A stretch of 19,313 nt of DNA from Gammaproteobacteria bacterium UBA4475 (GTDB lineage Bacteria > Pseudomonadota > Gammaproteobacteria > Pseudomonadales > Azotimanducaceae): the NCBI GenBank assembly GCA_002389265.1, contig DGOD01000276.1, positions 1 to 19,313 of the forward strand, written 5' to 3'. This document shows, piece after piece, positions 1-9,071 of this stretch. The position numbers and the translations under genes are program-made. The notes beneath the pieces are model-generated. The model searched no databases. It was not told where the DNA came from and saw only the letters and a program-made list of their open reading frames with translations. Numbering within the stretch: the first letter of the stretch is position 1; every line of letters starts with the position of its first letter.

Positions 1-710
1 CGTTGAATCGCCTGACTGAGACTCGGTGCCAACGCACGTGTGCCGTCATCTTCTCCTAAACTATCATCATCGCCACCTTGGTAGGTCAGCATCTCGCCGC
101 GGGATGCTGTGTTGAAGCCGCTACCGATTGTAACCGAGTAAGTAAAATCATCAGGTATGCCACGGGTGCGGATATCAATGCTACCCCCGCCGAAGGCGGC
201 CGACTTATCTGGCGAGTATGATTTCTGGACCGCCAAGGTTTGTACCACTGAAGTTGGAAAAATGTCTAAGGGGATCACATTGCGACTAAGATCCGGCGAT
301 GGAATCACAGCACCATTAAGGGTAGTGCTGGAATAGCGCTCACCCAAACCGCGCACGTAAACAAATTTGCTACCCACCAGAGACAAACCTGAAACACGCC
401 GTAGTGCCGCCGCGACGGTGGAATCACCGATTCGCTGTATCATTTCAGCACCCATAAAGTCCGCGACGACATCTTCGCTCATACGCTCGTCAACGAGCTT
501 TGCCGCAGCTGATCGCAGCCGACCCAAAACCACCACTTCTTCCATTTGCTGCCGAAACTCTGTCAACGCTTCGACAGATTGCTCGGGCTCTTGCGAAGAC
601 ACTTCCATAGATTGCTCAATGTCTTGCGCCACTGCGTTCATCTGCCAGGCCAGCAGCATGGTCATGAGATAGTGCAGCGGTCTCACCTTGATTACATTCA
701 AAGACTTCAT
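1..710 (-). CDS. TonB-dependent outer-membrane receptor, N-terminal part (partial at window edge)
   Basis: The first 236 residues of a TonB-dependent receptor, which would import a scarce substrate across the outer membrane using TonB energy. The start ATG (708-710) is preceded by an AGAGGCG ribosome site. A signal peptide with hydrophobic core near residues 14-22 ends at A-V-A|Q-D (about residue 28). A TonB box-like E-E-V-V-V-L-G lies near residues 57-63. The plug domain follows, with the typical VYVRGLGERYSSTTLNG segment and, later, the DKSAAFGGGSIDIRTRG segment. The barrel lies beyond the left edge, so the substrate cannot be inferred. It sits 80 bases downstream of, and on the same strand as, a surface-type lipoprotein gene, suggesting a receptor-lipoprotein pair. 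The family call is secure; the substrate is unknown. Confidence 0.93.
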   Translation of the reverse strand, partial: MKSLNVIKVRPLHYLMTMLLAWQMNAVAQDIEQSMEVSSQEPEQSVEALTEFRQQMEEVVVLGRLRSAAAKLVDERMSEDVVADFMGAEMIQRIGDSTVAAALRRVSGLSLVGSKFVYVRGLGERYSSTTLNGAVIPSPDLSRNVIPLDIFPTSVVQTLAVQKSYSPDKSAAFGGGSIDIRTRGIPDDFTYSVTIGSGFNTASRGEMLTYQGGDDDSLGEDDGTRALAPSLSQAIQ

Positions 711-733
711 TGCTCGCCTCTTACTGGTCAGCT

Positions 734-770
734 AAATAAAAAAAGCGCGACAGGTATCATTCAGCCGCGC
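734..770 (-). terminator. Terminator-like hairpin between lipoprotein and receptor genes
   Basis: On the minus strand a GC-rich dyad (GCGCG at 766-770 pairing with CGCGC at 745-749, with further short inner pairs) is followed directly by a T-rich run (positions 744 to 734). This is the layout of an intrinsic terminator placed 21 bases after the lipoprotein stop codon and only about 24 bases before the receptor start codon. It may end the lipoprotein transcript or lower expression of the receptor by partial read-through. The stem is short and its loop long, so strength is uncertain. Confidence 0.55.
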
Positions 771-790
771 CCGGAGCACCAAGCTATCGA

Positions 791-2494
791 TTATTCAAAC
801 CACAGAGCGACATCGTTTCCTGATGCGTCTACAGCACGCTGACCGGCGTGAATCCCGTACGTCCAACCTGCGGTCCAATCTAAGGCGCCAGTGCTCAATG
901 CGCCGATATAGGCAGCCCCACCAACTGGCGCCGATGCCGTGGGAGCGGCGCCGTCGACCAACATATTGGCAAATGCAACCGAGTAAATTGCCGGTGTTCC
1001 TTCGAGTAATACCAAGGCGGTATTACTGGTCGCTGTCACATCGTCAGCGGAGACGACTGTCGCGAACTGGGCACCTACACTTTCAGCCCATGCTTGCTGA
1101 GTAGTGAGGTTCGGCAAAGTATCGCCAGAAGTCGGCTCAACACAGGCGAAGATCACAGAATTCAGTTGCACCTTGCCATCCTGTGCGGCCTGCGGTGTAC
1201 CCTTGTCGAGCCTCAGGCAGTAGTTGCCGGCGGCTGGGTCCTCAACACTGAACGCAGAGATCATCAGAGTGTTGTTTATCGTCGGCTGAATGTCTTCACG
1301 AAACAGAAAGCCGTGGCCCTGTGAGTGAGTCCCCGTCGCCGCCGTATTAGCAGACGTGATGCAGGTCAGGTTGTTGATGGTGGGCGCACTCATCAGGCCC
1401 TGCGCGACAGCCGCTAAACCAACAGGAGCAGTCCAGCTGCCAACGCCATCAGATTCTATGCAGTGGTCACCGTCGGTTTCGGACTGGATGACCAGTGCGT
1501 TGGTGATTGTGCCCGCATAGCCTTCGTCGATATCAATCGAGTCGTCTCGGACATACATCGCCACGAAGTTATTGATATTGACGGCGCCACCGAACATCTC
1601 AATACCATCATCATAGCTTGAGTAAACTTCCAGATTGTTGACGATGGTGTTGCTGCCAACGCCGCCAAAAGAGATACCGTTCAGTTCATCGCCATTAGCC
1701 ACCTCGGCCCCTGGATGCTTGACGATCACATACTCCAGTCGGCCCGAGCTGTCGGTGTTATCAGCGCCACCATACTGAGACTCATCCAGTCCCGCCGCGC
1801 CCTCTGCATCTACGTGGCAATCCGTTGTCGCCAGATCACCAGCAGCAACAGTGCCTGTGTAGGCGCACTTGTTGGTAATACCAAAACCGTTTATCACCAC
1901 GCCACCCCATTGTTGAACAGCATCGAATGCCAGGGTGGGTGCGGCGGCACGACCACTTTCAACATCAGAGATAGACGTCAGGGTGATGGGTTCGAGCTGA
2001 GTGCCCGCTGCGAATATTTGCGAGCCACGATTGACGATCAAAAATTGCTTGGTAGAAGTAAACGCCAGCGTGGCACCCGCTTCAATGGTCAAAGTCGGCC
2101 CATCACCACCTTTGCTGATGCCGGCAGCCGCCAGCTTGGCGTCTGTGTCGTAGGTCTCGCCTACAAACAAGCTACCCTGAAACACATGTACGCCACCGTT
2201 ATCTAACTTAGGAATCGTCAGATCGAAAGTCAGGTTATTGCCGGCGTCAACAAACGTCGAGGCGTAGATACAATCAAGACCGTCAAAGTTACCTTCGATC
2301 GTCTGCCCGGCTTCGTTGATATAGAATGCGCAATTGACGGATGTGACCGGGGCGGCGACATTGTTACTGTTGGTTACTGAGTTATCCACGGAAGTGTCTT
2401 GGGTAACCGGGCTCACGTTGATGTCTCCACCGCCACAAGCTGTTAGTGCGGCTACAATAGTGGTAAATAGTAGTTTGTTGCGGATTGCTATCAT
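791..2494 (-). CDS. Cysteine-rich, beta-helix-like outer-membrane lipoprotein next to a TonB-dependent receptor
   Basis: A 567-residue exported lipoprotein of unknown function. The N terminus has a hydrophobic stretch ending in the lipobox L-T-A-C (Cys about residue 20) followed by glycines; there is no Asp at +2, which predicts outer-membrane sorting. The mature part contains Asn/Gly/Asp-rich repeats of the kind found in right-handed beta-helix or beta-solenoid proteins, for example around VNNLEVYSSYDDGIEMFGG and VAMYVRDDSIDIDEGY. Eight further cysteines suggest disulfides and a location outside the cytoplasm. Proteins of this look often lie beside TonB-dependent receptors in Gammaproteobacteria, and a receptor gene follows here. 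A substrate-capture role is inferred. The ATG at 2494 is preferred because AGAGG (2501-2505) lies 6 bases upstream; a GTG at 2497 is possible but too close. Confidence 0.82.
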   Translation of the reverse strand: MIAIRNKLLFTTIVAALTACGGGDINVSPVTQDTSVDNSVTNSNNVAAPVTSVNCAFYINEAGQTIEGNFDGLDCIYASTFVDAGNNLTFDLTIPKLDNGGVHVFQGSLFVGETYDTDAKLAAAGISKGGDGPTLTIEAGATLAFTSTKQFLIVNRGSQIFAAGTQLEPITLTSISDVESGRAAAPTLAFDAVQQWGGVVINGFGITNKCAYTGTVAAGDLATTDCHVDAEGAAGLDESQYGGADNTDSSGRLEYVIVKHPGAEVANGDELNGISFGGVGSNTIVNNLEVYSSYDDGIEMFGGAVNINNFVAMYVRDDSIDIDEGYAGTITNALVIQSETDGDHCIESDGVGSWTAPVGLAAVAQGLMSAPTINNLTCITSANTAATGTHSQGHGFLFREDIQPTINNTLMISAFSVEDPAAGNYCLRLDKGTPQAAQDGKVQLNSVIFACVEPTSGDTLPNLTTQQAWAESVGAQFATVVSADDVTATSNTALVLLEGTPAIYSVAFANMLVDGAAPTASAPVGGAAYIGALSTGALDWTAGWTYGIHAGQRAVDASGNDVALWFE

Positions 2495-2723
2495 CACATG
2501 CCTCTATTTATTGACTAAAAGTTGGATTACTTATTCAGGTATTTCTTAGGCGCGCAGCTTAGGGTGTTTTTGTGAAGGTCAAATAAGGCAGATGAAGGTA
2601 GGATTAAGGTCCCTTGGAGATTAGGTTAATGTGGGGACATGCTGTTGTGCATAGAATCCGAACCCACTTCGCGCCCTGCTGGCAGGCCATACAATCGCCC
2701 GACTTGCATTAAGGACAGGTCTT

Positions 2724-3842
2724 ATGCCGAAAATATCCACGCGCTTATTCTCGGGCGCCAAGCACCGGGTCTCAAAAAAGGTCGGCATGCCGCCAGGTTC
2801 ATTAATTCATATTGGCGAGGACCACAGCCGGGAAACCGAGATATCGCTGATCAGCTATGGTGCACGGGGAGTTGAAACCCGCATCCTCGACTCAGTCGAC
2901 GCATTGAGTCACTATCAGGCAGGCGACGCCATTACCTGGCTGAATATCGTAGGCTTGGCTGACATCAAGGCGATTGAGGCTATCGGTCAGCATTTCGATA
3001 TTCACCGACTCGTCCTTGAGGATATTCTCAATACGCATCAGCGGCCTAAATGCGAGCATCACGATAGTTTTATTTACCTGGTTTTGACGAGTCTCGTCAT
3101 ACCCGAGCCCGGCGCAGACAGGACGGTTATTCAGGGGCTCAAATCTGGCATTCAGTACCAACAAGTCAGCATCTTGCTGCTGGACCGGTTCGTGATTACC
3201 TTTGAAGAATCTGCGAGTAGCGCCCTTGGTCACATCACGCAGCGACTGAGCAACAGCAGCGGCCGTTTTCGTTCCCAAGGTAGCGACTACCTGGCTTATG
3301 AGATCCTCGACAGCATCGTCGACCAGTACTTTGAATACGAGGAATACATGGCCGAGCAGATCGACGATATCGAGGAAGAGCTGCTCATCAATCCTACTAG
3401 CGACACCTTGATTCGTATCCAGCGACTGAAGCGGGAGCTCATCAAGATTCGCCGGGTCATCTCGCCCTTGCGAGAGTTACTCAACGGTCTGCTGCGCTCT
3501 GACTCACCACTGATTCACGCCGGAACGGCTATTTATCTGCGAGATGTGTTTGATCATTGCCTGCGTATTACTGAGATGCTCGACTCCTATCGCGACATGA
3601 CAACGGGTCTATTAGATATCTACATTTCCAGTATCAGCAACCGAATGAATGAAATCATGAAGGTGCTAACCATTTTTGCCTCGATTTTTATTCCGCTGAC
3701 GTTCATTACTGGTATCTATGGCATGAACTTCGATGCTATGCCGGAACTCCACTGGCCCTGGGCCTACCCAGCCCTGTGGGGATTGTTTATCGGTATTTCA
3801 GGCGGTCTGCTGGTCTACTTCAAACGTAAGCACTGGCTCTAA
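2724..3842 (+). CDS. corA: CorA-family divalent cation transporter
   Basis: A 372-residue inner-membrane channel of the CorA family, which passes Mg2+ (some members Co2+, Ni2+ or Zn2+). The diagnostic signature Y-G-M-N sits at residues 332-335, directly after a first membrane segment (about 309-331). A second membrane helix (about 347-366) and a short basic tail ending K-R-K-H-W-L complete the C terminus. The long N-terminal part is the cytoplasmic domain, including the acidic helical segment EEYMAEQIDDIEEELL before the pore helix. Start ATG is preceded by AGGACAGG. It is transcribed divergently from the lipoprotein gene across a 229-base gap and is followed after 112 bases by a carbonic anhydrase gene. 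Length is somewhat above the E. coli protein (about 316 residues). The exact ion is not predictable from the sequence. Confidence 0.93.
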   Translation: MPKISTRLFSGAKHRVSKKVGMPPGSLIHIGEDHSRETEISLISYGARGVETRILDSVDALSHYQAGDAITWLNIVGLADIKAIEAIGQHFDIHRLVLEDILNTHQRPKCEHHDSFIYLVLTSLVIPEPGADRTVIQGLKSGIQYQQVSILLLDRFVITFEESASSALGHITQRLSNSSGRFRSQGSDYLAYEILDSIVDQYFEYEEYMAEQIDDIEEELLINPTSDTLIRIQRLKRELIKIRRVISPLRELLNGLLRSDSPLIHAGTAIYLRDVFDHCLRITEMLDSYRDMTTGLLDIYISSISNRMNEIMKVLTIFASIFIPLTFITGIYGMNFDAMPELHWPWAYPALWGLFIGISGGLLVYFKRKHWL

Positions 3843-3954
3843 CTGCTAGCGAATATGCGGGCACACCCGTCAGCCTTGTACGGATTGTTATTGTTCGATT
3901 CCCCAGTATCCTTAAGTCCTGTATCCTGCATCCACGTAAGGGATGGACGAGCAC

Positions 3955-4572
3955 ATGATCACTGCAATAGAGGCGCTGGAGCGTCTGCGGATTGGGAACC
4001 AGCGATTTGTTGACAACCTGACGACACGGACGCCCACGACCCAGGCACAATTAAGCGGTCTGTCCGCGGCACAGGCACCCTTCGCCGTCATATTAGGTTG
4101 CTCAGATGCGCGAGTTCCTGCGGAAATCGTCTTCGACCAAGGCCTCGGTGACCTGTTTGTTATTCGGGTGGCGGGCAATATTGTCGCTCCATCACAGGTC
4201 GGCAGCGTCGAATTTGCGGCGGCGCAGTTTGGCACACCGTTGGTGGTTGTATTGGGTCATACCAACTGCGGCGCCATCGATGCAACCATCGCTGAGCTCG
4301 GTAGACCCTCAGCAAACCAATCACCGAACCTGTATTCCATTGTCGATCGGATTCGCCCCTCCATTCAACCTTTGCTGTTGACCGAAATGAAAAACCACCC
4401 AGAATTGCTCCGCGCGACAGCCGTGCGAGCAAATATCCAGGCATCCACCCACCATCTGCGACATGGCTCGCAGATACTGGAGCAGCTCATTCAAGAAGAG
4501 GGGCTGTTAGTCTTCGGTGCTGAGTATTCTTTGGAGACCGGCATTGTCGATTTTTATGATGCAGTCCACTAA
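3955..4572 (+). CDS. Beta-class carbonic anhydrase
   Basis: Interconverts CO2 and bicarbonate. Numbered from the ATG at 3955 (205 residues), the zinc ligands are visible: C49 in the C-S-D-A-R motif (with the D51/R53 dyad), then H102 and C105 in the G-H-T-N-C-G-A motif. The interface segment VIRVAGNIVAPSQVGSVEFA is also typical. An in-frame ATG 12 bases upstream (3943) abuts an AAGGG sequence with no spacing. The start at 3955 has GGACGA just upstream and gives the usual family start M-I-T-A-I-E-A-L, so it is preferred. No signal peptide is seen, so the enzyme is probably cytoplasmic. The gene lies 18 bases before recQ and may share its transcript. Confidence 0.95.
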   Translation: MITAIEALERLRIGNQRFVDNLTTRTPTTQAQLSGLSAAQAPFAVILGCSDARVPAEIVFDQGLGDLFVIRVAGNIVAPSQVGSVEFAAAQFGTPLVVVLGHTNCGAIDATIAELGRPSANQSPNLYSIVDRIRPSIQPLLLTEMKNHPELLRATAVRANIQASTHHLRHGSQILEQLIQEEGLLVFGAEYSLETGIVDFYDAVH

Positions 4573-4590
4573 CCGACTGCAGATTTTCTT

Positions 4591-6384
4591 ATGAGCAATG
4601 CCCTGACTATCCTAAAGCAGACCTTTGGTTTTACCGAGTTCAGACCACCACAGGACGAGATCATCCACCGGCTGATCGGCGGCGGCGATGCCATGGTCAT
4701 CATGCCCACCGGCGGCGGAAAGTCTCTGTGTTACCAAATCCCCGCGATCGTCAGGCCCGGTTGTGGGGTGGTGATTTCCCCCCTTATCGCCCTGATGCAG
4801 AATCAGGTCGATGCCTTGACCGAACTGGGCGTTCGAGCCAGCTTCCTGAACTCGACCCTGGATCGCGACGCGGCGCAGACCATCGAGCAGGCCCTGCTGG
4901 GTGGCGAACTTGACCTGCTCTATATCGCACCTGAGCGTCTGGTACAGCCACAAATGCTTGCCTTGCTGAAACGCGCTCGCATCAGTTTGTTTGCTATCGA
5001 CGAAGCCCACTGCGTCTCGCAGTGGGGCCATGACTTTCGAGTCGACTACCTGCAACTCAACTTGCTGCATACTGAGTTTCCCGACGTGCCGCGGATTGCC
5101 CTGACGGCAACGGCAGATACGCGCACCCGCGAAGAGATTATCCAACGCCTGGATCTAGGTGCGGCCGGGCACTTCTTTGCGGGTTTTGACCGACCCAACA
5201 TTCGCTACACCATCGCCCTCAAACAAAATCCGCGGGCCCAGCTATTACGCTTTCTGAAGGACGCGCATCCTCGGGACGCCGGGATTATTTACTGTCTATC
5301 GCGGAAAAAAACTGAGGAAACGGCCGCTTGGCTGCAAGGCCAAGGATTTAATGCGTTGCCCTATCACGCCGGTTTGCCAACCGAGAAGCGGGCCTTGCAC
5401 CAGACCCGCTTCCTGCGTGAAGAGAGTGTCATCGTCGTCGCCACTATCGCCTTTGGCATGGGCATCGACAAACCAGACGTACGTTTCGTCGCTCATCTGG
5501 ACTTACCTAAAACTATTGAGTCCTACTACCAAGAAACGGGCCGAGCCGGTCGCGACGGCACGCCGGCCGACGCCTGGATGATCTATGGTTTGCAGGATGT
5601 CATTAAACTGCGGCAAATGATGGAAGGCTCCGACGGCAGTGAAGAATTCAAGCGCCTGGAACAACATCGGCTCAATGCCATGCTGGGTCTATGTGAGATC
5701 ACCACGTGCCGCCGGCACGCATTATTGGCTTATTTCGATGAGGAATCACCGCCACGATGCGACAATTGTGACACCTGTCTGCATCCGGTCTCGACCTGGG
5801 ATGCAACAGACGCCTGCCGACGTGCGCTCAGCGCGGTTTTTCGTACAGGTCAACGCTTTGGCGTTAACCATGTAATTGATGTCTTAAGGGGCACAACCAC
5901 GGTCAAGGTCACCCAGTTCGAACATCAGCAGTTGCCGGTTTTTGGCATTGGTACGGAACTCGACGCCAACCAGTGGCGCTCGGTATTTAGACAGCTGGTA
6001 GCCAGAGGTCTGTTGAGCGTCAACATGGAGGCGTTTGGCGCACTGCAATTAGAAGAAAAATCTCGGCCCTTGTTAAAAGGTGAAGTTACCATCGAGTTGC
6101 GCCGCGACCTGAAAACCACCGTGGCTCGGCAGCAAACTCGCACGCCCATCGACAACGATATTGATGTGGAGCTCTGGGAAGCGCTGCGTGAGTGCCGCCG
6201 CAGTCTGGCGGAGGAGCAAGGCGTACCACCTTATATTATTTTTTCGAACAACACCCTGCAAGCCATGGCGGAACAGGCACCGCAGACTATCGAAGCCTTC
6301 AGTCAGTTGTCTGGCGTCGGCGAACGCAAACGCGACAAGTATGGCCCGGCATTCCTCGAAGTGTTACGCCGAGTCCAAGGCTAG
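4591..6384 (+). CDS. recQ: ATP-dependent DNA helicase RecQ
   Basis: A 597-residue 3'-5' DNA helicase used in recombination and repair of stalled forks. Motif I (M-P-T-G-G-G-K-S, K44), motif II D-E-A-H (137-140) followed by the RecQ-specific [10 protein letters not shown], and motif [12 protein letters not shown] (314-323) are all present. The zinc-binding cysteines C373, C390, C393 and C396 have the same spacing as the four in E. coli RecQ. A winged-helix RQC region follows, and an HRDC domain fills about residues 520-597. Length matches the short bacterial RecQ type. No strong ribosome site precedes the ATG, and the 18-base gap to the carbonic anhydrase stop suggests cotranscription, although the two functions are unrelated. 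Confidence 0.97.
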   Translation: MSNALTILKQTFGFTEFRPPQDEIIHRLIGGGDAMVIMPTGGGKSLCYQIPAIVRPGCGVVISPLIALMQNQVDALTELGVRASFLNSTLDRDAAQTIEQALLGGELDLLYIAPERLVQPQMLALLKRARISLFAIDEAHCVSQWGHDFRVDYLQLNLLHTEFPDVPRIALTATADTRTREEIIQRLDLGAAGHFFAGFDRPNIRYTIALKQNPRAQLLRFLKDAHPRDAGIIYCLSRKKTEETAAWLQGQGFNALPYHAGLPTEKRALHQTRFLREESVIVVATIAFGMGIDKPDVRFVAHLDLPKTIESYYQETGRAGRDGTPADAWMIYGLQDVIKLRQMMEGSDGSEEFKRLEQHRLNAMLGLCEITTCRRHALLAYFDEESPPRCDNCDTCLHPVSTWDATDACRRALSAVFRTGQRFGVNHVIDVLRGTTTVKVTQFEHQQLPVFGIGTELDANQWRSVFRQLVARGLLSVNMEAFGALQLEEKSRPLLKGEVTIELRRDLKTTVARQQTRTPIDNDIDVELWEALRECRRSLAEEQGVPPYIIFSNNTLQAMAEQAPQTIEAFSQLSGVGERKRDKYGPAFLEVLRRVQG

Positions 6385-6432
6385 CGGCTCTCAGTGGGCT
6401 TCAAACCTCCTCATCAACCACACAGAGTCAGG

Positions 6433-7644
6433 TTAAGCACTTCCTGAGCGTACCCCGGGATCAAAGGTCACCGGCATTCGGGTCAAGCCGGAAATAAAGT
6501 TGGACGGCATCCAGCTCACTTGGCCAGCGACCTGCAGGTTCTGCATGCGGGACAATACCTCCCGCAGAATCGCATCAATCTCGAGGCGCGCAAACCACTG
6601 CCCAAGACACACATGATGCCCGCCGCCAAAGGCGAGGTGCTTGTTGGGCGTTCGTAAGACATCCAACTGATCGGCACGGGCAAAGGCCGACGGGTCTCGG
6701 TTGGCCGCGCCGTAATACAGCACGACCTTATCCCCGGCTTTGATATCCTGGTCTTGGATACGGGTGTCCATGGTAGCGGTACGGCGCATATAGATTACCG
6801 GTGAAGTCCAACGCAGCAATTCATCTCGAGCCGTGCCGAGGTGCTGTTCCACATCCGACTGCAACAGGGCGAGCTGCTCAGGATGCTTGAGCAACTCGTA
6901 CATGCCCGTTGCAACGAGGTTTCGAGTGGTGTCGCCACCAGCATCAATCATCAGCATGAAAAACAGCAGAAATTCACCGTCGGTGAGTTTGCGGCCATCA
7001 AGTTCAGCCCGTAGCAGTTTACTGGCAAGATCATCGCCCGGATGGGCACGTTTATCTCGTATGACACCTTGACCATATTCAAACATCTTCATCACAGCTT
7101 CAGCGATAGCATTTTCTGGCAACGACTCGGGCGCCGAATGGATAACTTCCGTCAGTTTATACAATTCACGCCCATCACTCAGGGGTAGGCCCATCAGATC
7201 GGCAATCACGAATGAAGGCATCTCGCCGGCGATGGCGCTGACGAAGTCGCATTCGCCGTCTTCTATGACGGCGTCAACGATCTGCGTGGCCAACTGCTCG
7301 ATGCGGGCGTTGTAGTTCTTCGCCGGGCCCTGAGTAAATTCTCGGCTAATCAGTTTTCGGTAGGCGGTGTGTTCCGGCGGGTCCATCATCAGCATCATCT
7401 TGTCCGGGCCCGCGAAGTTCGCCTGCGCCGGGTCTGGATCCTGAATCATGATAGTCGGTTCCGAGGAGAAGATTTTCGCTTCACGGCCGATGTTATAAAC
7501 ATCCTGGTGACTCGTGATCGCCCAGAAACCAGCGCCACCAGGCTCACTGTGCCAATAGCAGGGCGCCTGCTCTCGCAACCATTGGTATTGATCCTGAGGA
7601 TGACCACCGTGAAATGATGCGGGGTTGAGCAAATCTATTTGCAT
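6433..7644 (-). CDS. Cytochrome P450, CYP125/CYP124-like
   Basis: A 403-residue soluble heme-thiolate monooxygenase. The cysteine loop F-G-G-G-H-H-V-C-L-G (C346 as heme ligand), the I-helix A-G-G-D-T-T (235-240, oxygen activation) and the K-helix E-L-L-R (275-278) are intact. The C-terminal W-M-P-S-N-F-I-S-G-L-T-R-M-P-V segment resembles the CYP125/CYP124/CYP142 group, whose members oxidise sterol side chains or methyl-branched lipids. The substrate here is inferred only at that level. The ATG is preceded by AGAGG about 9 bases upstream. It lies 105 bases downstream of a GST-like gene on the same strand, probably one transcript, and runs convergently into recQ with a 48-base gap. No ferredoxin or reductase partner is encoded nearby, so electrons must come from elsewhere. 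Confidence 0.94.
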   Translation of the reverse strand: MQIDLLNPASFHGGHPQDQYQWLREQAPCYWHSEPGGAGFWAITSHQDVYNIGREAKIFSSEPTIMIQDPDPAQANFAGPDKMMLMMDPPEHTAYRKLISREFTQGPAKNYNARIEQLATQIVDAVIEDGECDFVSAIAGEMPSFVIADLMGLPLSDGRELYKLTEVIHSAPESLPENAIAEAVMKMFEYGQGVIRDKRAHPGDDLASKLLRAELDGRKLTDGEFLLFFMLMIDAGGDTTRNLVATGMYELLKHPEQLALLQSDVEQHLGTARDELLRWTSPVIYMRRTATMDTRIQDQDIKAGDKVVLYYGAANRDPSAFARADQLDVLRTPNKHLAFGGGHHVCLGQWFARLEIDAILREVLSRMQNLQVAGQVSWMPSNFISGLTRMPVTFDPGVRSGSA

Positions 7645-7749
7645 AAAAACAGCCTCTATTCAATGCCACTAACGACTTTTACTGACTTGTCTTGCTTTCG
7701 GTGTGGCGGAGTCCAACGCAAGTATCCCAACTGTCAGAGTCAAACGAGG

Positions 7750-8904
7750 CTATAACCAGACTTCCTGATTATTCGCCCGCGCTATTTCGCGAGTCAGCTT
7801 CGCAGACAATAAAGGCGCCAGATGACATTTGTCAGCCATGGCCATCACGCTTGCCTGATCAGCAACATCTAATGCCTCATAGTCAGCCTGGACCCTTGCC
7901 AATAAAAAGAACCGGTAGGGTTGAGCCAAAGCATTAATTGAATCCTGATCGATCTCAAACCGACAAAACCCCACGCCGCGCTCAATGGGCGTCAAGGGTT
8001 TCGGTTGCTGTTCATCGAGCCAACGGTTAATCAAAGTTGCAGCAGCGACTGTTTCCGGCACCAGATCACGAGCGATGTGCCGGAGCAATTGGATCAGGCT
8101 ATCCGGGACATGATCAGCGCCTTCCTCTTGAGCTCGAATGAGATTCGCCTCCTCATCGGCGATGGCATATTCGCCGATATCAGGCTCTGGCCGGTTCATC
8201 CGCTCAACCCACCGAAAAACATGTATGGCCTGTGCCTGCATCAGCGCCAACGGCTTTGGGTCACGACCTAAATGTGCATACATCGGCGCCATCATACCGT
8301 AATCAGCGATCGTCGGCGTCGAACCTAACAGGTATGGCATGTCGCGTAAATGGGAGTTGAGCATGTTCAGGAAGTCTGCATAGAGACTTTCAACCAACGT
8401 AAAAGTTGAACTGACGGCACCAAATGCCTCTCCCGCATTACGCATCCGCAACATAGTTTTCTCTGCCAGCTCAACCCGGTCTCGATCCCGAGGAATCATC
8501 GACTGGAAATGGAAGGCGAGGAAATTTAAATTCTCTGCTGGATAATTCCAACGATAGTGCATGGCTGGGCGCAGTAGTCCTTCAGAACCAATCACATCGA
8601 ACAGGCGCGCCAGAAAACGTTGACGTGGGCCTTTCGGAAGCGCCTGCCCCCCGCTAAGCGTTTCAAAATGATCAATGATCGCCGTGCTGTCACGAATGAC
8701 CTCACCCTCGGCAGTTTCTATGATGGGAATGGATTGGCCTCCCGCATTCGGCCGCACCTGGTCTCGAAAGTGGGCGGTGGTTGGCGTGATTTCTCGATAG
8801 GGTATTCGCTGTTTAATCAGGTAAGCGCGAGCCTTACCCGTATACAATGACAACGGCGTGCCATACAGCGTATGAATACCAGCGTTTGAATCTTGTTGAA
8901 TCAT
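7750..8904 (-). CDS. Glutathione S-transferase-like protein with long C-terminal extension
   Basis: A 384-residue protein. Residues about 11-90 form a GST N-terminal thioredoxin-like domain: Y-G-T-P-L-S-L-Y-T-G-K-A-R-A-Y near the start, the cis-proline segment S-I-P-I-I, and D-S-T-A-I-I, which normally contacts glutathione. An all-helical GST C-terminal domain follows to about residue 230. The last 150 or so residues have no assignment I can make; ordinary GSTs are 200-230 residues long. Start ATG has AAAGGACG upstream. It is first in a likely operon with the P450, and divergent from a DUF2855 gene, which suggests a role in handling a hydrophobic or electrophilic compound. Whether it is catalytic or only binding is unknown. 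Confidence 0.8.
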   Translation of the reverse strand: MIQQDSNAGIHTLYGTPLSLYTGKARAYLIKQRIPYREITPTTAHFRDQVRPNAGGQSIPIIETAEGEVIRDSTAIIDHFETLSGGQALPKGPRQRFLARLFDVIGSEGLLRPAMHYRWNYPAENLNFLAFHFQSMIPRDRDRVELAEKTMLRMRNAGEAFGAVSSTFTLVESLYADFLNMLNSHLRDMPYLLGSTPTIADYGMMAPMYAHLGRDPKPLALMQAQAIHVFRWVERMNRPEPDIGEYAIADEEANLIRAQEEGADHVPDSLIQLLRHIARDLVPETVAAATLINRWLDEQQPKPLTPIERGVGFCRFEIDQDSINALAQPYRFFLLARVQADYEALDVADQASVMAMADKCHLAPLLSAKLTREIARANNQEVWL

Positions 8905-8977
8905 CGTCCTTTACCTTAATTAGAGGATCCTGACGCGCCTATGACCTGCGCCGTTAAACACTAACACAACATTAGCC

Positions 8978-8990
8978 GAGTCGCCGACTC
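8978..8990. promoter_or_regulatory. Dyad GAGTC-GCC-GACTC in divergent promoter region
   Basis: A perfect 5-base inverted repeat with a 3-base spacer lies between the divergent GST-like and DUF2855 genes. A second inverted repeat, GAGCCTG (8996-9002) and CAGGCTC (9028-9034), is close by. Position and symmetry fit operator sites for a dimeric repressor controlling both directions, but no regulator gene lies next to it and short dyads occur by chance. Confidence 0.3.
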
Positions 8991-9071
8991 ATTGAGAGCC
9001 TGTAGTCATCAGCTTGATTTGCCAGGCCAGGCTCGCTAACCTGCGCCACTCCTAATGATCAAGGTACGTTC

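Noticed and set aside
2498..2723. Promoters in the divergent gap between the lipoprotein and corA genes
   Set aside because: Promoters must exist here, but no pair of -35/-10 boxes stood out clearly enough to place one.
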